Shown here: positions 1-6,255 of the stretch, piece after piece
Layout of the letters: the number at the start of each line of letters is the position of its first letter
How positions within the stretch are numbered: position 1 is the stretch's first letter
Source of the DNA: Arenibacter arenosicollis
Lineage (GTDB): Bacteria; Bacteroidota; Bacteroidia; Flavobacteriales; Flavobacteriaceae
Direction of reading: 5' to 3'
Length of the DNA: 64,000 bases
Assembly: GCF_014397245.1 (NCBI RefSeq)
Contig: NZ_JACLHY010000004.1
Location: 1-64,000, forward strand
Program-made: the position numbers and the translations under genes
Notes under the pieces: model-generated
Database searches by the model: none
What the model saw: only the letters and a program-made list of their open reading frames with translations
Told to the model about the DNA's origin: nothing

Positions 1-87
1 CTCTATTTCGTTGACCACTTTAAGTTTGAACGACATTGAGTAGTCCTTTTGGGTACGCTTGATGTACATCTGTTCTGATTTGTTCAT
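1..87 (-). CDS. IS3-family transposase OrfA, N-terminal part
   Basis: Twenty-nine codons are visible from an ATG at 85-87: MNKSEQMYIKRTQKDYSMSF, followed by KLKVVNEIE. The pattern of basic residues followed by a YS-x-x-FK-x-x-VV-x-E-x-E helix start matches the N-terminus of orfA helix-turn-helix proteins of IS3/IS150-type elements in Bacteroidota. This is recognition by pattern only. The rest of the gene, including any frameshift to orfB, is outside the window. Confidence 0.6.
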   Translation of the reverse strand, partial: MNKSEQMYIKRTQKDYSMSFKLKVVNEIE

Positions 88-125
88 TACACTTTCTTTT
101 TGTGTAACGCTATTTCAGGACTAGA
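1..125 (-). mobile_element. End of an IS3-family insertion sequence (cut by window edge)
   Basis: The minus strand starts a transposase orfA-like reading frame at 87 that runs off the left edge. The bases just upstream of it (about 101-125) read TGTCTAGTCCTGAAATAGCG on the minus strand, which looks like an IS3-type terminal end beginning with TG. The exact end and any target duplication cannot be fixed because the other end lies outside the window. Confidence 0.55.
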
Positions 126-133
126 CAAAATAA

Positions 134-168
134 CAAAAAAAAACCGCAATTAAAAGGCTTTGCGGTTT
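134..168 (-). terminator. Rho-independent terminator after folD
   Basis: A 9-bp perfect stem (141-149 pairing with 160-168, arm AAACCGCAA) is followed on the minus strand by a run of T. It lies just past the folD stop codon and separates folD from the insertion element. Confidence 0.85.
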
Positions 169-175
169 TCTAGTT

Positions 176-1060
176 TTATTTTAGGCTTCTATGTCTTTCC
201 CTCGCCAATAAAGTGTTTTTTAACAACATGGCAATGGTCATTGGTCCCACACCTCCGGGAACCGGAGTAATAAAGGAGGCCTTCTTGCTCACGTTTTCAA
301 AGTCAACATCACCAGTGATATAATATCCTCTTTCTTTGGTGTCATCCGGAACACGCGTAATACCCACATCGATAATCACGGCGTCGTCCTTAACCATTTC
401 GGCTTTTAAAAAGTTAGGCACTCCCAATGCAGAAATAACAATATCTGCCTGCGAAATTATTTGTGTAATGTTCTTGGTATGGCTATGCGTCAAGGTTACT
501 GTGGAGTTTCCCGGCCAGCCTTTTCTTCCCATAAGAATACTCATAGGCCTACCTACAATATGGCTTCGCCCAATAACTACAGTATGTTTCCCCTTGGTCT
601 CTACCTTATATCTTTCCAAGAGTTCCAAAATTCCAAAAGGAGTTGCCGGAATAAAAGTACTCATATCCAAGGCCATCTTTCCAAAATTGGTAGGATGAAA
701 TCCGTCCACATCCTTATCAGGATCTACTGCCAACAAAACGCGCTGGGTATTGATCTGCTCCGGCAAAGGCAATTGAACTATAAATCCGTCTATATCCTCA
801 TTCTGGTTAAGTTCTTCGATTTTGTTCAACAACTCCTGTTCGGAGGTTGTGCTGGGCAGCTGCACCAAAGTAGATTCGAACCCCACTTTCTCACAGGACC
901 TTACCTTACTTCCAACATAAGTAAGACTGGCACCATCGTTCCCTACGATTACCGCCGCCAAATGTGGCACCTTTTCTCCACGCTCCCTCATTTTAGCTAC
1001 CTCTGCAGCTATTTCCTCCTTAATTTGATTCGATACTTTTTTACCGTCTAGTAATTCCAT
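176..1060 (-). CDS. folD: Bifunctional methylenetetrahydrofolate dehydrogenase / methenyltetrahydrofolate cyclohydrolase
   Basis: FolD interconverts 5,10-methylene-THF and 10-formyl-THF in the cytosol, using NADP and then water, and feeds purine and formyl-Met synthesis. The 294-residue protein has the normal length. The catalytic YVGSK motif (Tyr48, Lys52) is present, as are DGFIVQLPLP (91-100), the PATPFG motif (138-143), the cofactor-binding GRSHIVGRPMS (164-174) and the C-terminal PVPGGVGPMT (266-275). It starts at ATG 1058-1060. A decayed 180-bp spacer separates it from ffh, and a strong terminator follows it. Confidence 0.97.
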   Translation of the reverse strand: MELLDGKKVSNQIKEEIAAEVAKMRERGEKVPHLAAVIVGNDGASLTYVGSKVRSCEKVGFESTLVQLPSTTSEQELLNKIEELNQNEDIDGFIVQLPLPEQINTQRVLLAVDPDKDVDGFHPTNFGKMALDMSTFIPATPFGILELLERYKVETKGKHTVVIGRSHIVGRPMSILMGRKGWPGNSTVTLTHSHTKNITQIISQADIVISALGVPNFLKAEMVKDDAVIIDVGITRVPDDTKERGYYITGDVDFENVSKKASFITPVPGGVGPMTIAMLLKNTLLARERHRSLK

Positions 1061-1063
1061 TAT

Positions 1064-1240
1064 TTAGTATTCAGTTCCTAGTGGCAGTTGGCAGTCCATA
1101 CACACCAAACTTACCCAGGTTGTTAATCATCTATTGTAATAATCTTATTATTTCCAAATCTTCAAGCCTTTCAATCTTTGCCATTAGGACATCTATTTTA
1201 CACTGGGAAACTGGCCCCTTGAACCTTGAACCTCGAATAA
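1064..1240 (-). pseudogene. Remnant of a four-helix-bundle (S23/IVP-like) element in the folD-ffh gap
   Basis: On the minus strand an ATG at 1184 opens a 17-codon frame, MAKIERLEDLEIIRLLQ, ending in TAG at 1131. This resembles the first helix of the flavobacterial four-helix-bundle / 23S intervening-sequence protein family, whose members often begin MA-x-I-x-RFEDLE, but it stops after one helix. The flanks hold stuttering words (CAAGGTTCAAGG at one side, CAGTTGGCAGT and TATTCAG at the other) of a type I associate with such elements. I read it as an internally deleted copy. The assignment rests on a short match. Confidence 0.4.
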
Positions 1241-1242
1241 AA

Positions 1243-2580
1243 TTACTTCATCCCCTTCATGGCACCCATCATTTGCATCATTTTTTTGCCTCCACCGCCT
1301 TGCATCATTTTCATCATCTTGCTCATTTGATCGAATTGCTTCAACAATTGATTTATCTCCTGAATGCTGGTACCGCTACCTTTGGCTATTCGCTTTTTAC
1401 GACTCGCATTTAATTTCGCAGGCGTAGAACGCTCATCCGGTGTCATTGAATGTATAATGGCCTCTATATGCTTAAAGGCATCATCGTCTATATCCAATCC
1501 TTTTAATGCCTTTCCTGCTCCTGGGATCATCCCCATAAGATCTTTAAGACTACCCATCTTTTTTATCTGCTGGATCTGGCTTAAAAAATCATCGAAACCA
1601 AATTTGTTTTTGGCTATTTTCTTTTGAATTTTCCTGGCTTCCTCTTCATCAAATTGCTCTTGGGCCCTTTCCACCAAAGACACTACATCCCCCATTCCGA
1701 GGATTCTCTCGGCCATACGGGAAGGATAGAAGACATCTATGGCGTCCATCTTTTCTCCGGTACCGATAAATTTAATGGGCTTATTAACAACCGACTTAAT
1801 GGAAATTGCAGCTCCACCACGGGTATCCCCATCCAATTTTGTTAGTATAACACCATCAAAATTAAGCACGTCGTTGAACGCTTTGGCCGTATTAACCGCA
1901 TCCTGACCAGTCATGGAGTCGACCACAAATAGAGTTTCCTGAGGTTGTATGGCTTTATGAATGTTGGCAATTTCATTCATCATTTGCTCATCCACCGCCA
2001 AACGACCAGCCGTATCTATAATAACCACATTAAAGCCATTGGCCTTTGCATGGGCAATACCTGCCTTGGATATGGCCACTGGATCATTGTTGCCCCTATC
2101 GGAAAAAACTTCTACCCCAATCTGCTCACCAACCACATGAAGTTGATCTATAGCCGCTGGCCTATAAACATCACAGGCTACCAACAACGGTTTCTTATTC
2201 TTTTTGGCAAGAAGATAATTGGCCAATTTCCCGGAAAAGGTAGTTTTACCCGAACCTTGTAAACCGGACATCAAGATTACTGAAGGTGTTCCTGACAGAT
2301 CGATGCCCTCGGCGTCACCGCCCATAAGCTCCGTAAGCTCGTCCTTTACCAACTTCACCATTAACTGGCCTGGTTGTAGGGAGGTCAATACATCTTGTCC
2401 CAATGCCTTTTCCTTGACCTTGTTGGTAAACTCCTTGGCTATCTTAAAGTTGACATCCGCATCTAAAAGTGCTCTACGCACTTCCTTTAAGGTTTCCGCA
2501 ACATTAATCTCTGTAATTTGTCCATGCCCTTTTAGAACATGTAACGCCTTATCTAACTTTTCACTTAAATTGTCGAACAT
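1243..2580 (-). CDS. ffh: Signal recognition particle protein Ffh
   Basis: Ffh binds 4.5S RNA and nascent signal sequences and docks with FtsY to deliver membrane proteins to SecYEG. The 445-residue protein has the N domain, then the GTPase G domain with P-loop GLQGSGKTTFSGKLA (about 105-119), DTAGR (about 190), and TKLDGDTRGGAA (about 248-259). The methionine-rich C-terminal M domain ends in repeated MM pairs with GGGGKK. Length and domain order are normal. The ATG at 2578-2580 is preceded by a TAAATTTG box at 2607-2614. Confidence 0.97.
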   Translation of the reverse strand: MFDNLSEKLDKALHVLKGHGQITEINVAETLKEVRRALLDADVNFKIAKEFTNKVKEKALGQDVLTSLQPGQLMVKLVKDELTELMGGDAEGIDLSGTPSVILMSGLQGSGKTTFSGKLANYLLAKKNKKPLLVACDVYRPAAIDQLHVVGEQIGVEVFSDRGNNDPVAISKAGIAHAKANGFNVVIIDTAGRLAVDEQMMNEIANIHKAIQPQETLFVVDSMTGQDAVNTAKAFNDVLNFDGVILTKLDGDTRGGAAISIKSVVNKPIKFIGTGEKMDAIDVFYPSRMAERILGMGDVVSLVERAQEQFDEEEARKIQKKIAKNKFGFDDFLSQIQQIKKMGSLKDLMGMIPGAGKALKGLDIDDDAFKHIEAIIHSMTPDERSTPAKLNASRKKRIAKGSGTSIQEINQLLKQFDQMSKMMKMMQGGGGKKMMQMMGAMKGMK

Positions 2581-2606
2581 AGTCTTACTGAATTATCAAG
2601 AAAGCG

Positions 2607-2614
2607 CAAATTTA
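2607..2614 (-). promoter_or_regulatory. -7 box (TAAATTTG) before ffh
   Basis: A perfect match to the Bacteroidota TAnnTTTG element lies 26 bases upstream of the ffh start on the minus strand. No clear -33 TTTG is seen at the usual 19-base spacing, so this rests on the -7 box alone. Confidence 0.5.
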
Positions 2615-2661
2615 AGAATAACTGCCGTAAGTCTGAAGCCCGAGGTGAAAAATATAAACGC

Positions 2662-2700
2662 AAAAAAAAAGGGCAGCTTCTTAAAGAAGCCACCCTTTTC
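2662..2700 (-). terminator. Terminator after the repeat lipoprotein gene
   Basis: An imperfect hairpin (outer arms AAGGG/CCCTT, inner arms GCTTCTT/AAGAAGC, with one mismatch region) is followed on the minus strand by nine T. It lies between the lipoprotein stop codon and the ffh promoter. Confidence 0.8.
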
Positions 2701-2720
2701 CAAAAATTGGGGCAAAATTT

Positions 2721-4481
2721 TTATTTCTTTTCGAAGACCAAGATTTCCGTGGTGTTATCTCCGCTAATATTTTTCAGCTCAATTCGGCTACTGGTGACAG
2801 AAACAATTTTCCAGTCATCCATTAAAACTTGCATAGCTGTAGCTAAGCCAAAATTAAGATAGCATTTCAATTCCCCTTCGCTATCCCTGATAATTCTCCA
2901 TAGTCCTGGGTAGGTAGGTCCAGTTTCTCCTGTAGTGACATTAACGGCAAGTTCTGCTTGAAAAGCAAAGGTAAATGCGGCGTAATTCTGGGTTTCATCT
3001 TTTTCACCTTCCGTATACTTTGCTACCATCCATTGGCCACCCATCAGAATATTCCTTATCTCGGCAACATCTCCGTCGTTGGCATTGTTATCACAAACCC
3101 TTTCCAAGATAAGTTCATAATTGTCATCTTCAATACTAAATTTCAAGCGTTTGTCCCTAAGATCGGACAACAACCATTCAAAACTCACTCCAGGCTCATC
3201 ACCCATGGTAATTGCCATCACCAAACGCCCTTGTGCATTGGTAGTAATAGCCCATTGCCCTTCAGAAATATTGGATTCATTGCTTAAAGTAACAACTCCC
3301 TCTGCATGAAAATTAAATTCATATCCTAAAAGTCGATCAACCTCTTCATTATTAAGTTTCACCTTTTTAATGACCCAGCTACACTCCTTCAATATTTCCC
3401 TTAAGGTATCAGGTGTATTATCCACTATATCACATGCCTTTTTCATTATTATTCTCTCCCCTTCACCTGCATATAATTTTATTTTGCCATTATCCAAGTC
3501 ATACACAAACCATTCCAAACTGAAATCGGCCAATGCTTCAAACTCTAGTTTCAACAAAACTCTGTGCTCAGCTATCCTTGTAATCCAAGTACCAGTAAGA
3601 CTATTACCTATCCTATCTTTCATTACTACCTTACCGTCTTCAGTAAAGTTCATTACATAATCAAAGTATTGATCTGTGTTATCCAAATTGGCTCTAAACA
3701 CTTCACGCACCAACCAAGGACAAGCAACAAGATATTCTTCCAAACGCTCCTGGGTAAAGTCATTATCATGATAATCATTATCATCATCCTCATCACATGC
3801 ATTTTTTGCAGTTTCAATGGCGTGGGCCAATTCCGCATTATTGCTCACACTGATTTTAGTATCATCATATAATTCCAATGTAATAGGAAAATCAAAACTA
3901 AGTAGGTCATCATCACCACGCTCCGCGAAATAGCGTCTTAGTTGCATATCATTTTGTACAGTAACATTCCCTGTTTGTTGAAGATTAATATCAAAGGAAT
4001 AAACCACAATTGGATACACAAAATCTATACATTCAATATCATCGTCATCCCCACCTTCAAGGCACTCCTTCGCCCTTTCACGTAGTTCCTCACGATTATT
4101 TATTTTAATTTCGGTATAATCTGATAATGTTATAGTTATAGGAAATACAATATCCACTATATCATCATCAATCTCAACTTCATCAAAAAGTTGCTTTATC
4201 AGCTTTAAATCCTCAATGGCATCTATTTCAACTTCCAAGCCATGTACATTTACTACATAGGGAAAGTTGATTGCAAAACAACTGGCACCATCCACAATAT
4301 TATCATAGGAACCATCTTTGGACGAAGTTCTTTGTATTAATTGCCCAGTACTTGAACTTGCCAAAATGGCTTCCTGGTTATCCTCTCCAGGTAATTCTTC
4401 AAACTCTTCTTGACAAGAGGTGAAATTTAATGCCACCAGCAGTAGGCTCCCGTACATTAAATATGACATAAACTTTTTCAT
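2721..4481 (-). CDS. Secreted acidic repeat lipoprotein, divergent from the ECF sigma gene
   Basis: The function is unknown. The start is placed at ATG 4479-4481 because the next residues form a lipoprotein signal (MKKFMSYLMYGSLLLVALNF, then TSC; lipid-bearing Cys23); an earlier in-frame ATG at 4526 would spoil it. The 586-residue protein has two repeat zones. Residues about 65-245 hold four units, each with an FP/YP-x-x-V/I start and an Asn-rich strand, separated by aspartate/glutamate runs. Residues about 250-586 hold three units starting C/G-x-W-x-V/I (ACPWLV, ECSWVI, GGQWMV), each reading like a small lipocalin-type barrel ending near LW or FEW and a closing strand. A promoter motif shared with fecR (4506-4542) suggests it belongs to the regulon of the neighbouring sigma factor. 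It may be a surface partner of the receptor; that is inference. Confidence 0.85.
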   Translation of the reverse strand: MKKFMSYLMYGSLLLVALNFTSCQEEFEELPGEDNQEAILASSSTGQLIQRTSSKDGSYDNIVDGASCFAINFPYVVNVHGLEVEIDAIEDLKLIKQLFDEVEIDDDIVDIVFPITITLSDYTEIKINNREELRERAKECLEGGDDDDIECIDFVYPIVVYSFDINLQQTGNVTVQNDMQLRRYFAERGDDDLLSFDFPITLELYDDTKISVSNNAELAHAIETAKNACDEDDDNDYHDNDFTQERLEEYLVACPWLVREVFRANLDNTDQYFDYVMNFTEDGKVVMKDRIGNSLTGTWITRIAEHRVLLKLEFEALADFSLEWFVYDLDNGKIKLYAGEGERIIMKKACDIVDNTPDTLREILKECSWVIKKVKLNNEEVDRLLGYEFNFHAEGVVTLSNESNISEGQWAITTNAQGRLVMAITMGDEPGVSFEWLLSDLRDKRLKFSIEDDNYELILERVCDNNANDGDVAEIRNILMGGQWMVAKYTEGEKDETQNYAAFTFAFQAELAVNVTTGETGPTYPGLWRIIRDSEGELKCYLNFGLATAMQVLMDDWKIVSVTSSRIELKNISGDNTTEILVFEKK

Positions 4482-4505
4482 AACGATTTGGTTTTTATTT
4501 GTTCG

Positions 4506-4542
4506 TATATATCTAAAACAACCCACTTTTAAAATACCCTAC
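4506..4542 (-). promoter_or_regulatory. Putative ECF-sigma promoter of the lipoprotein gene
   Basis: Read on the minus strand this is GTAGGGTATTTT, nine variable bases, then TTGTT followed by a TATATA tail. The same arrangement with the same 9-base spacing occurs on the plus strand before fecR (5298-5334). It ends 24 bases before the lipoprotein ATG. Assignment to the adjacent ECF sigma factor is inference from the duplication and its position. Confidence 0.6.
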
Positions 4543-4565
4543 CCCATATTTCATTTTTTTTAAAA

Positions 4566-4573
4566 TATCTTTG
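4566..4573 (+). promoter_or_regulatory. -7 box (TATCTTTG) before the ECF sigma gene
   Basis: A perfect TAnnTTTG element lies 22 bases before the TTG start of the sigma gene. This suggests that the sigma gene is read by the housekeeping sigma factor, unlike the divergent lipoprotein gene and fecR. No -33 TTTG is evident. Confidence 0.5.
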
Positions 4574-4595
4574 AAAAAAATAAAAATAAGAAGGA

Positions 4596-5108
4596 TTGAA
4601 AGCTATCAAAGAAGAACATGTATGCGAGGATAAAGTTTACGCTTCCATCTTCAGCACCCATTCCAAAACGGTTTTTAATTACATATATTATAAGTTCGGT
4701 AATGAGGAGAAAGCGTATGACGTTGTACAGGAGGCCTTTATAAAATTATGGGAGAACTGTTCCAAGGTTGCACCGGACAAGGCAAAATCTTACGTTTATA
4801 CCATTGCGAACAACTTATACCTAAATGTTATAAAGGCGGAAAAGGTTAGATTAAAGTACGCACCGGGTACCAATGCCGTGGTAAATGAATCACCTGACTT
4901 TATCATGGAGGAACAGGAATATAAAGAAAAATTGGAACGTGCCCTGCAGGCCTTGCCAGAAAACCAGCGCACTACCTTTTTACTGAATAGGATCGATGGA
5001 AAGAAATATGCGGAAATCGCCGATATGGAAGGGGTAAGTGTTAAAGCCATTGAAAAGAGGATGCATTTGGCCTTAAAAACGCTCAGGGAAAAGATTGAAG
5101 GGATATAA
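4596..5108 (+). CDS. ECF-type RNA polymerase sigma factor (FecI-like)
   Basis: An alternative sigma factor that would direct RNA polymerase to a small regulon when released by the FecR protein encoded next to it. The 170-residue protein has sigma region 2 (VYASIFSTHSKTVFNYIYYK to DVVQEAFIKLWEN, about 14-53) and region 4 with a helix-turn-helix (LPENQRTTFLL to YAEIADMEGVSVKAIEKRM, about 117-155). It starts at TTG 4596: a stop codon lies three codons upstream and no ATG occurs before region 2. AAGGA directly precedes the start. Gene order sigma, FecR, STN-type TonB receptor is the classic transenvelope signalling arrangement. Confidence 0.93.
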   Translation: MKAIKEEHVCEDKVYASIFSTHSKTVFNYIYYKFGNEEKAYDVVQEAFIKLWENCSKVAPDKAKSYVYTIANNLYLNVIKAEKVRLKYAPGTNAVVNESPDFIMEEQEYKEKLERALQALPENQRTTFLLNRIDGKKYAEIADMEGVSVKAIEKRMHLALKTLREKIEGI

Positions 5109-5117
5109 AAGGCCGGG

Positions 5118-5273
5118 TATTGAGTATGGAGTATTAAGAAATGAGCAAATGACCTATTGGATTGCAATGTGATTTTGACTTAAACCAATCAGCGGTTTGG
5201 AAACTCTTTTTTTTGCCGTTTAAGGTTATGGAGTTTTTATTTTACACCGCAGCACCAGTATTCATACTCAATA
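5118..5273. repeat. Inverted-repeat-bounded intergenic insertion between fecI and fecR
   Basis: An 11-bp sequence TATTGAGTATG at 5118-5128 recurs inverted at 5263-5273. The 134 bases between have no convincing gene. The segment separates the sigma gene from the fecR promoter motif at 5298-5334. It looks like a small MITE-like or decayed element; no target duplication was recognised. Confidence 0.45.
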
Positions 5274-5297
5274 TTAAGCATAATTGTTAATTTAAAA

Positions 5298-5334
5298 GTA
5301 GGGTATTTTCATTTTTAATTGTTATACCTATATA
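5298..5334 (+). promoter_or_regulatory. Putative ECF-sigma promoter of fecR-fecA
   Basis: GTAGGGTATTTT (5298-5309), nine bases, then TTGTTATACCTATATA (5319-5334). The first 12 bases are identical to the copy before the lipoprotein gene, and 13 of the last 16 match, at equal spacing. It ends 12 bases before the fecR ATG. Confidence 0.6.
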
Positions 5335-5346
5335 AAGCTAGAAACC

Positions 5347-6255
5347 ATGCAAGAAAATTATTTGGCAAAATGGCTCAACAACGAACTTTCCGAAGAGGAG
5401 GTCGTTAAATTTAAAGAGTCCAAGGAATACGCCTCGTATGTGAAATTACGTGAGGCCACCGATAATTTGGTTGGCCCGGATTTTGACATGGCAAAAGCGT
5501 GGGAAGACCTCAACAAGCAAAAGGCTTCCAAAGAGAGTAAAGTAGTTAAACTAAATCCTTTTAAAAAGTATTTGAGCATTGCTGCTGCTATAGCCTTGAT
5601 TTTTACGGCCACCTTTTTATATTATGGCACATTAAACGAAGAGGTAAGCACTCAATATGCGGAGAGGGCGGAAATAGTACTTCCCGATGCCTCGGAAGTT
5701 CAATTAAATGCGGATTCCCAAATTTCTTACAGTAAAAAGAATTGGGATAACAAACGAAATATAGCACTGAATGGGGAAGCTTATTTTAAAGTTGCCAAAG
5801 GCAAACGTTTTACCGTAACTACAGAAAATGGAACCGTTACCGTATTGGGTACACAGTTCAATGTAGAAAACAGAAAAGGCTACTTCGAAGTTGCTTGTTA
5901 TGAAGGGTTGGTAAGTGTTATCTACAACAAAAAGGAGGTTAAGCTTCCTGCAGGAAATTCTTTGGTAGTCATTAATGGTGAGGTACAGGCCTTGGAAATC
6001 CCTAATATTAAGGAACCATCCTGGATACGCAACGAAAGTAATTTTAAAAGTATTCCATTGAAATATGTACTGGATGAATTTCAAAGACAGTTCAATTTAG
6101 AGGTCGCTACCCAAAATATTGATACCGAACAATTATTTACCGGGTCCTTTAGCAATACCAACAAAGATTTAGCGTTGCAAAGTATAAGTACTCCTTCTCA
6201 AATGAAATATAAATTAGAGGGGAATAAAGTGCTATTCTATGCTGAAACACCATAA
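5347..6255 (+). CDS. FecR-family anti-sigma factor
   Basis: An inner-membrane protein that would hold the neighbouring ECF sigma factor and pass on a signal from the outer-membrane receptor. The 302 residues divide into a cytoplasmic N-terminal part (1-74), one membrane segment (about 75-93, SIAAAIALIFTATFLYYG), a periplasmic FecR domain (about 105-200, with LPDASEVQLNADSQISY and GEAYFKVAKGKRFTV) and a C-terminal DUF4974-like domain (about 232-300, SIPLKYVLDEFQRQFNLEV), which resembles the STN fold of its receptor partner. Its last 17 bases overlap the receptor gene, so the two are co-transcribed and probably translationally coupled. Confidence 0.95.
   Translation: MQENYLAKWLNNELSEEEVVKFKESKEYASYVKLREATDNLVGPDFDMAKAWEDLNKQKASKESKVVKLNPFKKYLSIAAAIALIFTATFLYYGTLNEEVSTQYAERAEIVLPDASEVQLNADSQISYSKKNWDNKRNIALNGEAYFKVAKGKRFTVTTENGTVTVLGTQFNVENRKGYFEVACYEGLVSVIYNKKEVKLPAGNSLVVINGEVQALEIPNIKEPSWIRNESNFKSIPLKYVLDEFQRQFNLEVATQNIDTEQLFTGSFSNTNKDLALQSISTPSQMKYKLEGNKVLFYAETP

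Noticed and set aside
461-1051. Long plus-strand open frame opposite folD
   Set aside because: It mirrors the codons of a clear folD gene, has no domain pattern and no start signals.
2219-2767. Plus-strand frame of about 180 codons opposite ffh
   Set aside because: Antisense shadow of a conserved gene; it runs through the terminator and promoter of its neighbours.
3653-3838. Met/Ile-rich minus-strand frame inside the lipoprotein gene
   Set aside because: An out-of-frame reading of the Asp/Glu-codon repeat (GAT runs read as ATG/ATC); the real frame is the lipoprotein.
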